A stretch of DNA of 64,000 bases from Streptomyces sp. HUAS ZL42. Its GTDB lineage: Bacteria; Actinomycetota; Actinomycetes; Streptomycetales; Streptomycetaceae. A program made the position numbers and the translations under genes. This document shows, piece after piece, positions 21,825-31,077 of the stretch; position 1 is the first letter of the stretch; each line of letters starts with the position of its first letter. The notes under the pieces were generated by a model. That model searched no databases and was not told the origin of the DNA. It was given only the letters and a program-made list of their open reading frames with translations. The DNA lies in assembly GCF_040782645.1 (NCBI RefSeq), contig NZ_CP160403.1, forward strand, positions 9,521,001 to 9,585,000, given 5' to 3'.

Positions 21825-23611
21825 GAGGATCCCTCCAACGTCGACAAGTCGCCGGTGGGCAGACCGAGTTCGCGGGCGCGCAGCAAGCGGCGCATGACCT
21901 TGCCGCTGCGGGTCTTGGGCAGGTTCTGGTCGAAGGCGATCTCCCGGGGCGCGACGGCCGGGCCCAGCCGGCGGCGGGCGAAGGCCAGCAGTTCCCGCTC
22001 CAGTTCGGGGGTCGCCTCGACGCCGGGGCGCAGTGACACGAACGCCTTGACGACGTTCCCGGCGACGGGGTCCGGCCGGCCGATCACTCCGGCCTCCGCG
22101 ACGGCCGCGTGTTCCATCAGCGCGCTCTCCACCTCGAACGGGCCGATGAGATGTCCCGCCGACTTGATGACGTCGTCTGCGCGCCCCACGAACCAGTACC
22201 AGCCGTCCGCGTCCCGCCTGACCAGGTCGCCGGTCAGATACCAGTCGTCGGCGAACGCGGCCTCGTAGCGCTCCTTGTCGTGCAGGTAGCCGCGGAACAT
22301 GGACGGCCAGCCGGGCCGCAGCGCCAACTCGCCCTCCACATCAGGGCTGTCCAACTCCGTGACCCTGCCGTCGGTGATCAGTGCCCGGCCGTCCTCGCCC
22401 TGCTTCAGTACGGTCGCCTCGACACCCGGCAGCGGGCGGCCCATCGCACCGGGGCGGATCTCGCAGGCCGCGAAGTTCGCGATCATGATGCAGCCGGTCT
22501 CGGTCTGCCACCAGTTGTCGTGCACCGGCAGGCCCAGCACCTCCTGACCCCACACCACGGCCTCGGGATTGAGCGGCTCGCCGACCGAGGCGATGAACCG
22601 CAGAGCCGACAGGTCGTAGGAGCGCGGCAGATCGTACGGTCCTTCACGGGGTGTGGCGCGCATCAGCATGCGCAGCGCCGTGGGCGCGGTGTACCAGACG
22701 CTGACCCGCTGCTCGTCGAGGATCCGGTACCAGCGCCGCGCGTCGTAGTCGCCCTCGTCGACGACGACCGTCACGCCGTGCACGAGCGGGGCGACGATGC
22801 CGTACGACATGCCGGTGACCCAGCCGGGGTCGGCGGTGCACCAGTACACGTCCTCGGGGTGCAGATCAAGCGCGTACGCGGCCGTGGCGTAGTGGGCCAC
22901 GACCGCCTCGTGGACGTGGACAGCGCCCTTGGGGGTGCCGGTGGTTCCGCTGGTGAAGTGCAGCAGTGCCATGTCCTCGGGCGAGGTCGGCGGGATGGTG
23001 AACCTGTCCGGGGCGGCGGACATCAGTGCCTCGAAGGACAGCGTGCCGGGAAGCTCCTCGGCGCCGGGCCCGACGATGAGGACGTGTTCAAGGACGGGCA
23101 GCGACGTCCGCCGGTCGGCGACCTTGCGCCGGTACAGAGCCGCGGTCGTCACGAGCACGCGGGCGTCGCCAAGGCGCAGGCGCTGTTCCACCGGGTCGGG
23201 GCCGAACGCGGAGAAGAGCGGGCACAGCACGCTGGTGTTCTTCAGGGTGCCGAGCACCGCCGTGTAGAGCTCGGGGCAACGACCGAGCAGGGTGAACACC
23301 CGGTCCCCGTGGCCGACGCCCAGTGACCGCAGGACGTTCGCGAAGCGGGCCGTACGGTGGGCCAACTCGCCGTACGTGACGGTGGAGAGGACGTTGTCAC
23401 GGGACAGGCACCGCAGCGCGACCTTGTTCCCGAGGCCCGCACCCACGTGCCGGTCGACTGCCTCGTGCGCGATGTTCAGTCCGCCGCCGGACAATCCGGT
23501 CAGCTCGGTGCGCGCCTGCGACCAGGTGAAAACGGACCGAGCCCGGTCGTAGTCGGCGAGATTCGGCGGGACGCCCGGCGCGGTGTCCTTGGAGATTCTC
23601 TCCCAGTGCAT
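21821..23611 (-). CDS. acsA: Acetyl-CoA synthetase-like AMP-forming ligase
   Basis: 596 residues, close to Gram-positive AcsA (about 570). The N-terminal AMP-binding domain has [12 protein letters not shown] (about residues 220-231) and WWQTETG. The C-terminal lid has [20 protein letters not shown] and Lys571 in RSGKVMRR, the residue acetylated in Acs enzymes. It would activate acetate to acetyl-CoA with ATP. It is the first gene of the operon with pdhA, pdhB, pdhC and the ACP gene, all overlapping or touching, so acetate and pyruvate routes to acetyl-CoA are co-expressed. Confidence 0.93.
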   Translation of the reverse strand: MHWERISKDTAPGVPPNLADYDRARSVFTWSQARTELTGLSGGGLNIAHEAVDRHVGAGLGNKVALRCLSRDNVLSTVTYGELAHRTARFANVLRSLGVGHGDRVFTLLGRCPELYTAVLGTLKNTSVLCPLFSAFGPDPVEQRLRLGDARVLVTTAALYRRKVADRRTSLPVLEHVLIVGPGAEELPGTLSFEALMSAAPDRFTIPPTSPEDMALLHFTSGTTGTPKGAVHVHEAVVAHYATAAYALDLHPEDVYWCTADPGWVTGMSYGIVAPLVHGVTVVVDEGDYDARRWYRILDEQRVSVWYTAPTALRMLMRATPREGPYDLPRSYDLSALRFIASVGEPLNPEAVVWGQEVLGLPVHDNWWQTETGCIMIANFAACEIRPGAMGRPLPGVEATVLKQGEDGRALITDGRVTELDSPDVEGELALRPGWPSMFRGYLHDKERYEAAFADDWYLTGDLVRRDADGWYWFVGRADDVIKSAGHLIGPFEVESALMEHAAVAEAGVIGRPDPVAGNVVKAFVSLRPGVEATPELERELLAFARRRLGPAVAPREIAFDQNLPKTRSGKVMRRLLRARELGLPTGDLSTLEGSS

Positions 23612-23681
23612 GGGCGCTCCTCCCGATGCCTGCCTCTCTCCAGAGTCGCCCTGCCTGGGCCGGGCCGCACTGCGGGCAGCG

Positions 23682-23699
23682 CCGACCGGCCGCGGTCGG
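23682..23699. promoter_or_regulatory. GC-rich inverted repeat upstream of the acsA operon
   Basis: CCGACC-GGCCGC-GGTCGG, a six-pair perfect inverted repeat about 70 bases before the acsA start and 85 bases after the alcohol dehydrogenase stop. It could be an operator for acsA or a terminator for the dehydrogenase. Confidence 0.35.
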
Positions 23700-23783
23700 G
23701 ACTCCTGGGGTGCTGGTTCACAGAGGTGCAGATCCTTGATGACACCGCAGGGGCGGGTCGCGGCTGTTCTCGCGCCGGGTGCT

Positions 23784-24812
23784 CTACTCGCGGCGCAGTA
23801 CGACCTTGAGGGCGCCGGTCTCGGTGCCGTGGGAGAAGACTTCGTAGGCGTCCTCCATCCGGCTCAGGGCGAGGGTGTGGGTGACGAGCTGGGAGATGTG
23901 CAGGCGTCCGGACGTCACCAGGTCGAGCAGCCAGGGTGTGGAGGACGTGTCGACCTGGCCGGTGCTGATCGTCATGTTCTTGCGCCACAGGGCCTCGAGA
24001 TGCAGGGTGGCCGGCTTGCCGTGCGTGCCGATGTTGGCGATGTGCCCGCCCGTGCGTACCACCCTCGTGCACAGGATGAAGCTCTCCGGATCTCCGGCGG
24101 CTTCGATGGCCACGTCCGCGCCGGGATCCTCGGCCAGATCGGCGATCAGCCGCCCGGGCAGCTCGGCGGAGTCGGCCCCCAGGCGAGTGGCGTTTTCGAG
24201 CCGGGAAGGGGACCGGTCCACGGCGATGATTCTGCGCGGCGAGTAGATCCGCGCGGTGATGACCGCGGCGAGCCCGACGGGGCCGGCGCCCACCACGACG
24301 ACGGTGTCCCCCGGGCTCACGTGTCCGTTCCGCACGCCGACCTCGTAGGCGGTGGGGAGGACCTCGGCGAGCAGGACGGCGTCCTCCAGTGTCACGGAGC
24401 CGCGCAGCCTTCGGGTGGAGTAGTCCGCGAAGGGCACCTGCACGAACTCGGCCTGTGTCCCGTTGATCAGATTCCCGAGGATCCACCCGCCCCCGCCGTG
24501 GCACTGTCCGTACGTGCCGTCACGGCAGAACTCACAGCGCCCGCAGGCCGAGACCGACGACACGATCACCTGATCCCCCCGGGTGATGGAGTGCACCTCG
24601 CGGCCCACTTCCACCACCTCGCCGACGGCCTCGTGGCCGAGGACCGTTCCTGGCTTCACCTCGGGGAGGTCGCCGCGCAGGATGTGCAGATCGGTGCCGC
24701 AGATGGTCGTCGCGTCGACACGCACGACCACGTCGGTCGGGTCCTCGATCGCCGGATCCGTGACCGTGTCCCAGGAGGTCTGTTCGGGGCCGTGGTAGAC
24801 GAGTGCTCGCAT
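23784..24812 (-). CDS. Zinc-dependent alcohol dehydrogenase
   Basis: 342 residues, medium-chain dehydrogenase. Catalytic zinc ligands are in [10 protein letters not shown] and [12 protein letters not shown]. The structural zinc loop is [15 protein letters not shown], and the NAD-binding turn is [11 protein letters not shown] (about residues 170-180). The GD-x-LP-loop and overall layout resemble Adh/sorbitol-type enzymes that would reoxidise NADH on aldehydes or oxidise short alcohols. It stands alone on the minus strand, with paired 25-base inverted repeats upstream. A fermentative, redox-balancing role fits the neighbouring acetate genes. Confidence 0.93.
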   Translation of the reverse strand: MRALVYHGPEQTSWDTVTDPAIEDPTDVVVRVDATTICGTDLHILRGDLPEVKPGTVLGHEAVGEVVEVGREVHSITRGDQVIVSSVSACGRCEFCRDGTYGQCHGGGGWILGNLINGTQAEFVQVPFADYSTRRLRGSVTLEDAVLLAEVLPTAYEVGVRNGHVSPGDTVVVVGAGPVGLAAVITARIYSPRRIIAVDRSPSRLENATRLGADSAELPGRLIADLAEDPGADVAIEAAGDPESFILCTRVVRTGGHIANIGTHGKPATLHLEALWRKNMTISTGQVDTSSTPWLLDLVTSGRLHISQLVTHTLALSRMEDAYEVFSHGTETGALKVVLRRE

Positions 24813-24870
24813 GGTCACCCACTCCCCGGCCACCTCGGCTGCCTCTCCTCCACCGTCGCCCTCACAGCAC

Positions 24871-24895
24871 GTCCGGGCAACCGGGATTGCCGGAC
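24871..24895. promoter_or_regulatory. 25-base inverted-repeat element, copy proximal to the dehydrogenase
   Basis: GTCCGGGC-N9-TGCCGGAC, lying 59-83 bases upstream of the alcohol dehydrogenase start. A second copy with the same arms and spacing begins exactly 60 bases further upstream. Confidence 0.45.
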
Positions 24896-24930
24896 TCCTC
24901 CGGACCGTTGGGCAGTGCAGATCAGTGACA

Positions 24931-24955
24931 GTCCGGGCGTGCACCTCTGCCGGAC
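24931..24955. promoter_or_regulatory. 25-base inverted-repeat element, distal copy
   Basis: GTCCGGGC-N9-TGCCGGAC with a different centre from the first copy. Identical arms and different spacers suggest a bound protein rather than a copied transcript structure. Confidence 0.45.
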
Positions 24956-25056
24956 GGGGTTCCCCGTACAACCACCGTTGAGGGAACGCGCCGAGTCCCG
25001 CGGAACCGGGTGGCGCGGGCCGGTGGTCGGCCGCCGCGGCGGGTGTACCGACTCGT

Positions 25057-26619
25057 CTAGTCCGGCTCCATGTAGGGGCGGCGGAAGACCGGGGCCTGGC
25101 TGTCGGCGTGCGGGCGGATGACCGAGAGCGCCTGGACCACCGCGGCCTCCAGGGAGCCGCTCGTGTCGACTTTGACGGCCTCGGACCATGGAGCCTCCGT
25201 GGCAGCCATGACGGCGGCCACGTCGGGGCCGGCGTCGGACGCTCCGGGCGCGCGGGTGGCGATGCGGGTCGTGGCCACGTCGCCCGGAACCTGGCAGTGC
25301 AGGGCGACGAGGTCGGTGTGGGTGTGTTCGGCCATGCGCTGGGCGGCTTCCCGCTGTCCCGCGTCGTGCCAGGTGGCGTCCAGAACGACGGATTCACCCT
25401 GGGCCAGCAGGGCCGATGCTCGGTCGAGCAGAGCGGCATACGTCTTCCTGGTCCATTCGGGGGAGTACAGGCCCTCGCCGTAGGCGGCGGCAGCCGACTG
25501 CTCCGCGGGGATGCCCGCCAGTTCCTTGCGGAGGCGGTCGCTGCTGAGCAGGGTGACGCCCAGGCGATCGGCGAGCGCGCCGGAGAGCGTGGACTTGCCG
25601 CTGCCCGGGAGGCCGCCGACGAGGGTCAGGCCGACGGCGGAGGCGCGCAGGTGGCGCAGGGTGGTCGTGATCAGTCGGCGCGCCGCCGCCTCCGCGCCGT
25701 GCGTGCCCTGGCGTGCCTGGATCAGGGAGACCTTGGCCCGGACGAACGCGCGGTAGGCGACGTAGTGGTGGCGCAGGGAGGGCGGCGCCGGGTCGCCGGA
25801 GTACTCGCTGTACTCGGCGAGGAAGAACGTTGCGGCCTCAGGGGCGCCGAGTTGTTCCAGGTCCATGGCGAGGAAGGCGGCGTCGTCGAGGCCGTCGACG
25901 TAACGGAGGGTGTCGTCGAATTCCAGGCAGTCCAAAACGCGTGGGCCGTCGTCGAAGCAGAAGATGTCCTCGGCGAGGAGGTCCCCGTGGCCGTCGACCA
26001 CCCGTCCCTGCTCGATTCGTTTGTCGAAAAGGGGCTCGCGGCCGGCGAGGTAGCGGCGCACCAAGCGCTCGATCTCCTCCACTCCGTCGGGCGCGGTGCC
26101 GTCGCTGGACAGGGCACGGACCTGGGCGAAGCTCGCTTCCCAGCGTGAGGAGAGTGCGTCGCGCGTCCCCTGCTCGCTCACCTCCCCGCCGCGAGGTGCG
26201 CTCGCGTGGTGGGTGGCGAGGAGCCGGGCGACGGCGCGAAGGGCGTCGTCCGTGGCCGCGCCTTCCCGTACGAGTCGGGAGAGGCGGCGTTCGGTGGGCA
26301 TGCGGCGCATCACCACGACGGGCTCGGGTGCGTCCGTGTCCGGGCTCCGGAACTCGCCGATGCCGAGGTAGACGTCAGGGGCGAAGCGGCGGTTGAGGAC
26401 GACTTCCCGCTCGCAGGCGGCCCGCCGGGCGGTCACCGTGGTGTAGTCCAAGAACGTCAGGTCGACCGGCTTCTTCACCTTGTAGGCCCGGTCCCCGACG
26501 AAGAGCACCACCGCGGTGTGGGTCTCGCGCACCTCCGCCCGCGCGAGGGACGGCGTCCCGGGGGCGTCGGCTCGCCGCACCGACGCCGTCGGTTCCTCGT
26601 GGCGGCGCGGCTCAGTCAT
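25057..26619 (-). CDS. Aminoglycoside-phosphotransferase-like / AAA kinase fusion protein (Rv2004c-like)
   Basis: 520 residues in two parts. Residues about 1-320 resemble the APH/fructosamine-kinase fold (YKVKKPVDLTFLDY near 46-60; catalytic-loop-like VVDGHGDLLAEDI near 209; LEFDD). Residues about 330-500 are a P-loop kinase like the zeta-toxin/gluconate-kinase group (GGLPGSGKST near 335-343, then DATWHDAGQRE). The same fusion, next to a USP gene, is found in the mycobacterial DosR regulon. The substrate is unknown. The start lies within the last bases of the upstream USP gene (eight-base overlap). Confidence 0.88.
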   Translation of the reverse strand: MTEPRRHEEPTASVRRADAPGTPSLARAEVRETHTAVVLFVGDRAYKVKKPVDLTFLDYTTVTARRAACEREVVLNRRFAPDVYLGIGEFRSPDTDAPEPVVVMRRMPTERRLSRLVREGAATDDALRAVARLLATHHASAPRGGEVSEQGTRDALSSRWEASFAQVRALSSDGTAPDGVEEIERLVRRYLAGREPLFDKRIEQGRVVDGHGDLLAEDIFCFDDGPRVLDCLEFDDTLRYVDGLDDAAFLAMDLEQLGAPEAATFFLAEYSEYSGDPAPPSLRHHYVAYRAFVRAKVSLIQARQGTHGAEAAARRLITTTLRHLRASAVGLTLVGGLPGSGKSTLSGALADRLGVTLLSSDRLRKELAGIPAEQSAAAAYGEGLYSPEWTRKTYAALLDRASALLAQGESVVLDATWHDAGQREAAQRMAEHTHTDLVALHCQVPGDVATTRIATRAPGASDAGPDVAAVMAATEAPWSEAVKVDTSGSLEAAVVQALSVIRPHADSQAPVFRRPYMEPD

Positions 26620-27487
26620 GGGGGACGACGGCGACGGGGCAGCGGGCGTGGTGGGCGGCTGCCTGGGCCACGGGACCCAGGCGTGGCGCCAGCGGTGGGT
26701 GGTGCTTTCGCCGGCCGACGATCAGCAGCGCGGCGCCCTCGGCGGCTGCCACGACTGCCCTGGCGGTGCTGTCGAGGCGGATGGTGTCGGCCACGACCAC
26801 ACCCGGGAACTTCTCGCGCCAGGGGCGGAGGGCTTGGCTCAGGCCCTTCTGTGCCTCCTGCCGTTCCTTCTGCGCCATGGCGTGGTCGACGCCCCAGGGA
26901 GCGTACGCGTGGATCGGCAGGCTGCGGCCATGGACCGCGCGCACGGGTACGCCCCGCGCGGCCGCGGTGGTGAAGGCGAATTCGAGTAGCTCGTCGCACG
27001 GGCCGTGCAGTTTCAGTGCCACAACCACGTCGCCCGGTGCACCTGATTCGGGCATGTGGCCCGCTTCCCGCCGGTCGGCGCGGACCAGGACCACGGGCCG
27101 CTCGGCGCGTGCCACGACGGCCATGCTGATGTCGCCGAGGAAGAAGCTCTCCACGGGAGTCAGGCCCCGAGAGCCGAGCACGAGCATCTCGGACTCCGAC
27201 GCGGCTTGGAGCAGTGCGTTCTGGGCGTCGTCGGCGACCAGGCTGCCGACAACGGTGAGGCCGGCATGGCGTGCCTGAAGTTCCGCCTGGGCGTTGTGCA
27301 TGAGCCGCTTCGCCCAGTAGTTCTGGTCGACTTCCGAGGGGATACGGGTCGGTTCCGGCGCGAGCAGGGGCCACGCGTGCAGCAGGCGCAGGGTGAGATT
27401 GCGTCGCTCGGCTTCGTCGGCGGCCCAGCGAGCGGCTGCGAGACTCTCGGGTGAGCCGTCGAGACCGACGGTGAGGGCTCGTTCCAT
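26612..27487 (-). CDS. Universal stress protein, tandem-domain
   Basis: 291 residues, two UspA domains. Domain 1 begins TVGLDGSPESLAAARWA and carries GSRGLTPVESFFLGDIS. Domain 2 begins VVVALKLHGPCDELLEFA and ends with LGPVAQAAAHHARCPVAVV. The ATP-site pattern G-2x-G-9x-G(S/T) is kept imperfectly in domain 1 (G-D at the last position) and is weak in domain 2. ATG at 27487 has GGAGG upstream, and an ATG five codons earlier is the alternative. It is coupled to the kinase/AAA gene, repeating the Rv2005c-Rv2004c arrangement. Confidence 0.92.
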   Translation of the reverse strand: MERALTVGLDGSPESLAAARWAADEAERRNLTLRLLHAWPLLAPEPTRIPSEVDQNYWAKRLMHNAQAELQARHAGLTVVGSLVADDAQNALLQAASESEMLVLGSRGLTPVESFFLGDISMAVVARAERPVVLVRADRREAGHMPESGAPGDVVVALKLHGPCDELLEFAFTTAAARGVPVRAVHGRSLPIHAYAPWGVDHAMAQKERQEAQKGLSQALRPWREKFPGVVVADTIRLDSTARAVVAAAEGAALLIVGRRKHHPPLAPRLGPVAQAAAHHARCPVAVVPHD

Positions 27488-27709
27488 GGCGACTGCCTCC
27501 ATCTCGTACGAAGCTGGAAGGACGGTGGGCGTGTCCACTGTCCGGATTGCTCGCCCCGTGCGTCGGTGGCCGTGCCGGCCGGCTGCGGGGTGTGCTCGAT
27601 GCAACGCACGAGTGTCTGCGCCTGCCGACGGAACACGGCGCTTCTACATTGAGGACTACCCCAGATCTCCTCGCGGCGCATGTGGTCCCTGGCGAGGTGG
27701 CCGTCGCAT

Positions 27710-27723
27710 GGGCCGGAAGTCCG
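27710..27723. promoter_or_regulatory. Weak DosR-like palindrome
   Basis: GGGCCGGAAGTCCG fits GGG[A/C]C-N4-G[G/T]CCC with one mismatch. It lies in the divergent gap between two USP genes but only 20 bases before the plus-strand start, which is an odd place for an activator site. Confidence 0.25.
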
Positions 27724-27743
27724 GAACAAGGGAGGTGGGAGCG

Positions 27744-28562
27744 GTGGCGGTTCCCCTGGTGGTCGGCATCGACGGGTCCGAGGCGAGCCTTGAGGCGGTG
27801 GACTGGGCCGCGGACGAGGCGCTGCGGCACGAGGTACCGCTCCATCTCGTGCACGCGGCCGCACCAGGCCACGAGGCGCCCGGCCTGGTCTCCGATGCCT
27901 CGGAGCGAGCCAGGAAGAGTGTCCCGGCGGTGCGGCTGTCGAGTGAGGTGCTGCATGAGGACGCCGCTTCCGCTCTGATCGGCAAAGGGCGCAACGCCTT
28001 CGCGCTGGTGCTGGGGTCGAGAGGTCTCGGAGACCTGGCTGGACTGCTCCTGGGCTCGGTCAGCCTGGCCGTGGCCGCCCATGCCGACTGCCCGGTCGTC
28101 GTCGTGCGTGGCGGGGTGGAGCACCGTGCCGACCGGTTTGGGAGCGTCGTCGTCGGAGTCGAGGACGGGGAGGGCAGCGGTACGGCCGTGCAGTTCGCGT
28201 TTCGCGAGGCCCATGTGCGGCACTGTCGGCTCGTTGCTGTGCACGCCTGGAGCATCCCGGTCGGGACCCCGGGGCCTCCGGGCCTGTCCGGATACGCCCT
28301 CCAGGCCATGCGACGCCCGCCGGCACAAGTGCTCGCCGACGCGCTGCGCGGCCCTGCGGAGCGGTATCAGGACGTGCGGGTGACCAGCGAGGTGATCGAG
28401 GGCCCGGTGCGACGGGCGCTCTTGGAGGCCGCGTCCGGTGCTGATCTGCTCGTCGTCGGGGCCCGCAGGCGCCACGGGTACGTGGGTCTGCAGCTGGGCC
28501 TGGTCAACCACGCGGTGTTGCACCACGCGCCGTGTCCGGTCGCGGTCGTTCCGCAGATCTGA
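27744..28562 (+). CDS. Universal stress protein, tandem-domain (short first domain)
   Basis: 272 residues. Two UspA domains have the ATP-type motifs GSRGLGDLAGLLLGSVS in domain 1 and GARRRHGYVGLQLGLVN in domain 2. It is about 20 residues shorter than its neighbour at 33638, the gap being in the loop after HAAAPGHEAPG in domain 1. The GTG start was chosen because GGGAGGTGG lies upstream at correct spacing, and a GTG three codons earlier is possible. It is divergent from the 27487 USP. Confidence 0.9.
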   Translation: MAVPLVVGIDGSEASLEAVDWAADEALRHEVPLHLVHAAAPGHEAPGLVSDASERARKSVPAVRLSSEVLHEDAASALIGKGRNAFALVLGSRGLGDLAGLLLGSVSLAVAAHADCPVVVVRGGVEHRADRFGSVVVGVEDGEGSGTAVQFAFREAHVRHCRLVAVHAWSIPVGTPGPPGLSGYALQAMRRPPAQVLADALRGPAERYQDVRVTSEVIEGPVRRALLEAASGADLLVVGARRRHGYVGLQLGLVNHAVLHHAPCPVAVVPQI

Positions 28563-28599
28563 CCGATGACGAGCCGGTGGGTCGAGCGGCCGGTCGGCA

Positions 28600-28613
28600 G
28601 GGACCTTCGGCCC
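28600..28613. promoter_or_regulatory. DosR/DevR-like palindrome 3
   Basis: GGGACCTTCGGCCC fits GGG[A/C]C-N4-G[G/T]CCC without mismatch. It lies in the gap after the USP gene and about 90 bases before the Rv1733c-like gene, a family that is DosR-controlled in mycobacteria. Confidence 0.5.
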
Positions 28614-28701
28614 CGTGATCGGGCTCCGCCGGCGTTGGAGGGTGGTGAGGGAAGCAGACGTGGCGGGGGGACGCGCCAGCGACACAGCTGGAGGCCAGAC
28701 C

Positions 28702-29319
28702 ATGAGCGCACAGGATCCGCCGCACGCACCCGGTCCTCACCGGCCGCATCAGGAGCAGCGCCTGTCCAAGGGCGCGAACCCACTGAGGCGTACGTCCGAT
28801 CGGGTCGAGACCTGGTGCTCCGGTCTTCTGCTGGCGGTGCTTGTCCTCGGACTGCCCGCGGCTTCGGTGAGCGCGGGGTTGGCAGTCCACGAGTCGACGA
28901 TGCGCACCGTTGAGGCCCAGTCCGCGGAGCGGTTCCAGGTCACCGCCCGGGTGACCTCGGCCCCGGAAGCAGCAACGGGCAGTGACGCAGACGAGAAACA
29001 GAACGTACAGGTCAGGTGGATCGGTGCGGACGGTCGGCAGGAGACGGGAACCGCCCGCGTACCGCTGGACAAGACCGCGGGCTCGACCGTGCGGATCTGG
29101 GTGGACCGGGACGGAACCGTTCAGGACCCGCCGATGTCCGCGAGTAACGCGATTGCCAGCGGCTGGCTGATGGGATGCATGACGGCGGCAGGTGTGTACG
29201 CCGGTTTCGTCGCCGCGCGCAAAGGCGTGCGCCGGGCGCTGGACCGCGGAAGGTACAGGCAGTGGGACGAGGAATGGGACCGGGTGGAGCCCCTCTGGTC
29301 CGCGCGGTTCCACAGGTGA
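28702..29319 (+). CDS. Rv1733c-like membrane protein
   Basis: 205 residues. A cytoplasmic N-terminus (NPLRRTSDRVETW) leads to a membrane helix (about 37-58) and an extracytoplasmic beta-rich domain with ADGRQETGTARVPLDKTAGSTVRIWVD split by acidic residues. A second helix (about 158-180) and a basic tail ending in RYRQWDEEWDRVEP follow. The topology and the RVETW and WDREW-like motifs match the Rv1733c family, a DosR-regulon protein of unknown function. The ATG has CTGGAGG upstream. It is probably co-transcribed with the pncB-like gene after 40 bases. Confidence 0.87.
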   Translation: MSAQDPPHAPGPHRPHQEQRLSKGANPLRRTSDRVETWCSGLLLAVLVLGLPAASVSAGLAVHESTMRTVEAQSAERFQVTARVTSAPEAATGSDADEKQNVQVRWIGADGRQETGTARVPLDKTAGSTVRIWVDRDGTVQDPPMSASNAIASGWLMGCMTAAGVYAGFVAARKGVRRALDRGRYRQWDEEWDRVEPLWSARFHR

Positions 29320-29359
29320 CAGGCCGGAGTCTTGGGACGTCGTCCAGGAGGTGGCGCTG

Positions 29360-30751
29360 ATGTCCGATGCGACGACCACTGACCTGTACGAGGTCACGAT
29401 GGCGATGTCGTACCTGCGGGAGGGGATGACCTGTCCGGCGACGTTCAGCCTGTTCGTCCGTGACATGCCACCTGACCGGGGCTTTCTTGTGGCCGCTGGT
29501 TTGGAGTCGTCGCTGGACTTCTTGTCCGGCTTCCGGGTCGACGCCGAGGACGTCGATGCCTTCGCCTCGGCGCTGCATCGGTCGGCGCGTGATCTGGAGC
29601 CGTTGCTGGGCGTTGAGTTCACCGGCCAGGTGCGGGCTGTGCCGGAGGGCCGGATCGTCCTCGCGGGAGAGCCGCTGCTGGAGGTGACCGCTCCGCTCCC
29701 GCAGGCCCAACTGGTCGAGACGTACGTACTCAACCAGGTCAGCCACCAGACAACGATCGCCTCGAAGGCCGCACGGTGTGTCCTGGCCGCGGCGGGACAC
29801 CCGGTCGTGGACTTCTCCCTGCGCCGCACCCACGGCCCTCAAGCCGGCTTTCAGGCTGCCCGGTTGAGCGCGATGGTCGGATTCGCGGGAACGAGCAATG
29901 TCGCTGCGGCCAACGCCGAAGGGCTGCCTGCCGTAGGCACGATGGCCCACTCGTACATCGAGGCGTTCGGAACGGAGGAGGCGGCCTTCCGGGCCTTCGC
30001 CCGGTCCCACGCCGGCCCGGTGACGCTCCTGGTGGACACGTACGACACCGAGGAGGGTGTCCGTGTCGCGGCCCGCGTGCTGCGGGACCTGGACCGGGGG
30101 CCCGGCTCGGCCGTACGGCTGGACAGCGGAGACCTGGGGGCCTTGGCGCTGAGGGCGCGCGACCTCCTCGACGCGGCGGGCCTGCCGGACGTACGGATCA
30201 TCGCCAGCGGCGGTCTCGACGAGTACGGCGTGGACGAACTGGTTCGCTCCGCAGCGCCGATCGACGTCTACGCGGTCGGTACGCGTGTCGGGGTGTCGGC
30301 CGACGCCCCGTTCCTCGACTCCGCCTACAAGATGGTCGAGTACGACGGGCGGCCGGTGATGAAGCTCTCCTCGGCCAAGGTGACCGCCCCCGGGCAGAAG
30401 CAGGTGTTTCGTCGTCCCGGCTACGCGGACGTGATCGGGCTCCGTGAGGAGCAGCCGCCGGAGGAGGGCGTACCGATGCTCGAGACGGTGATGCGGAACG
30501 GGAGGCGTACCGTCGAGCGCCCCGCCTTGGACGAAAGCGGGGAGAGGTTCGCCGTCGATCTTGCCGCGCTGCCGCCCGCGGCGCGCCGCATCCAGACCCC
30601 CCTCGCGCCACGGGCAAGGACCTCGGAACAGCTGACCGCCCTTGCCGACCAGGTCCGGCGCCGTATCGAAGTCGACCACCTGGCCTCATACGCCGACCTG
30701 CGCCACCACGAGCGGAGCGCAACTGGATCACGCCGCTCCGCACCGAGATGA
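29360..30751 (+). CDS. pncB: Nicotinate phosphoribosyltransferase
   Basis: 463 residues. It makes nicotinate mononucleotide from nicotinate and PRPP, an NAD salvage step. Landmarks are TDLYEVTMAMSYL at the start, DFSLRRTHG with the His that is phosphorylated in this family, DTYDTEEG, RLDSGDLGAL, IIASGGLDEY and KLSSAKVTAPGQKQVFR. Length is normal. The ATG has AGGAGG upstream. Its presence among dormancy-type genes suggests NAD pool maintenance during arrest, which is inference. Confidence 0.95.
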   Translation: MSDATTTDLYEVTMAMSYLREGMTCPATFSLFVRDMPPDRGFLVAAGLESSLDFLSGFRVDAEDVDAFASALHRSARDLEPLLGVEFTGQVRAVPEGRIVLAGEPLLEVTAPLPQAQLVETYVLNQVSHQTTIASKAARCVLAAAGHPVVDFSLRRTHGPQAGFQAARLSAMVGFAGTSNVAAANAEGLPAVGTMAHSYIEAFGTEEAAFRAFARSHAGPVTLLVDTYDTEEGVRVAARVLRDLDRGPGSAVRLDSGDLGALALRARDLLDAAGLPDVRIIASGGLDEYGVDELVRSAAPIDVYAVGTRVGVSADAPFLDSAYKMVEYDGRPVMKLSSAKVTAPGQKQVFRRPGYADVIGLREEQPPEEGVPMLETVMRNGRRTVERPALDESGERFAVDLAALPPAARRIQTPLAPRARTSEQLTALADQVRRRIEVDHLASYADLRHHERSATGSRRSAPR

Positions 30752-30762
30752 GGAGGACAGTG

Positions 30763-31074
30763 ATGCCGCATACCGTGGAATGGAAGGTCCGCCTCTACCT
30801 CTTCGAGGAGGAGGGAACGACGAAGGCGCGTGCGGTGCTGGACACCGGGACCACGGAGCTCACCGGGCACGGGGACGCGCACCGGAACCCCGTGGACATG
30901 GACGTGCCGGAGATCGGTGACGAGCTGGCTGCGGGCAGGGCCTTGCACGACCTCGGCCGGCAGCTGGTGGACGTTGCCGTGCGTGACATCGAGGGCATGG
31001 GCGCGGACGCGGCCGGGCGGAGGGCTCGCCCGGAGACCGGCTGGCCGTCGCCGGATCAGATGCAAGGAGGATGA
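30763..31074 (+). CDS. DUF1876 (dsRBD-like) protein, Rv1738-like
   Basis: 103 residues. HTVEWKVRLYLFEEEGTTKARAVLDT is split over the first strands, then LTGHGDAHRNP, and two helices with LAAGRALHDLGRQLVD. This is the DUF1876 family whose mycobacterial member Rv1738 is a strongly hypoxia-induced DosR-regulon protein with a fold like ribosome hibernation factors. ATG at 30763 follows GAGGAGG. An ATG five codons upstream is less likely. The next gene starts three bases after its stop. Confidence 0.93.
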   Translation: MPHTVEWKVRLYLFEEEGTTKARAVLDTGTTELTGHGDAHRNPVDMDVPEIGDELAAGRALHDLGRQLVDVAVRDIEGMGADAAGRRARPETGWPSPDQMQGG

Positions 31075-31077
31075 CCG

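Noticed and set aside
27710..27723. Fourth DosR-like site as a firm call
   Set aside because: One mismatch and too close to the start codon for an activator; kept only as a weak feature.
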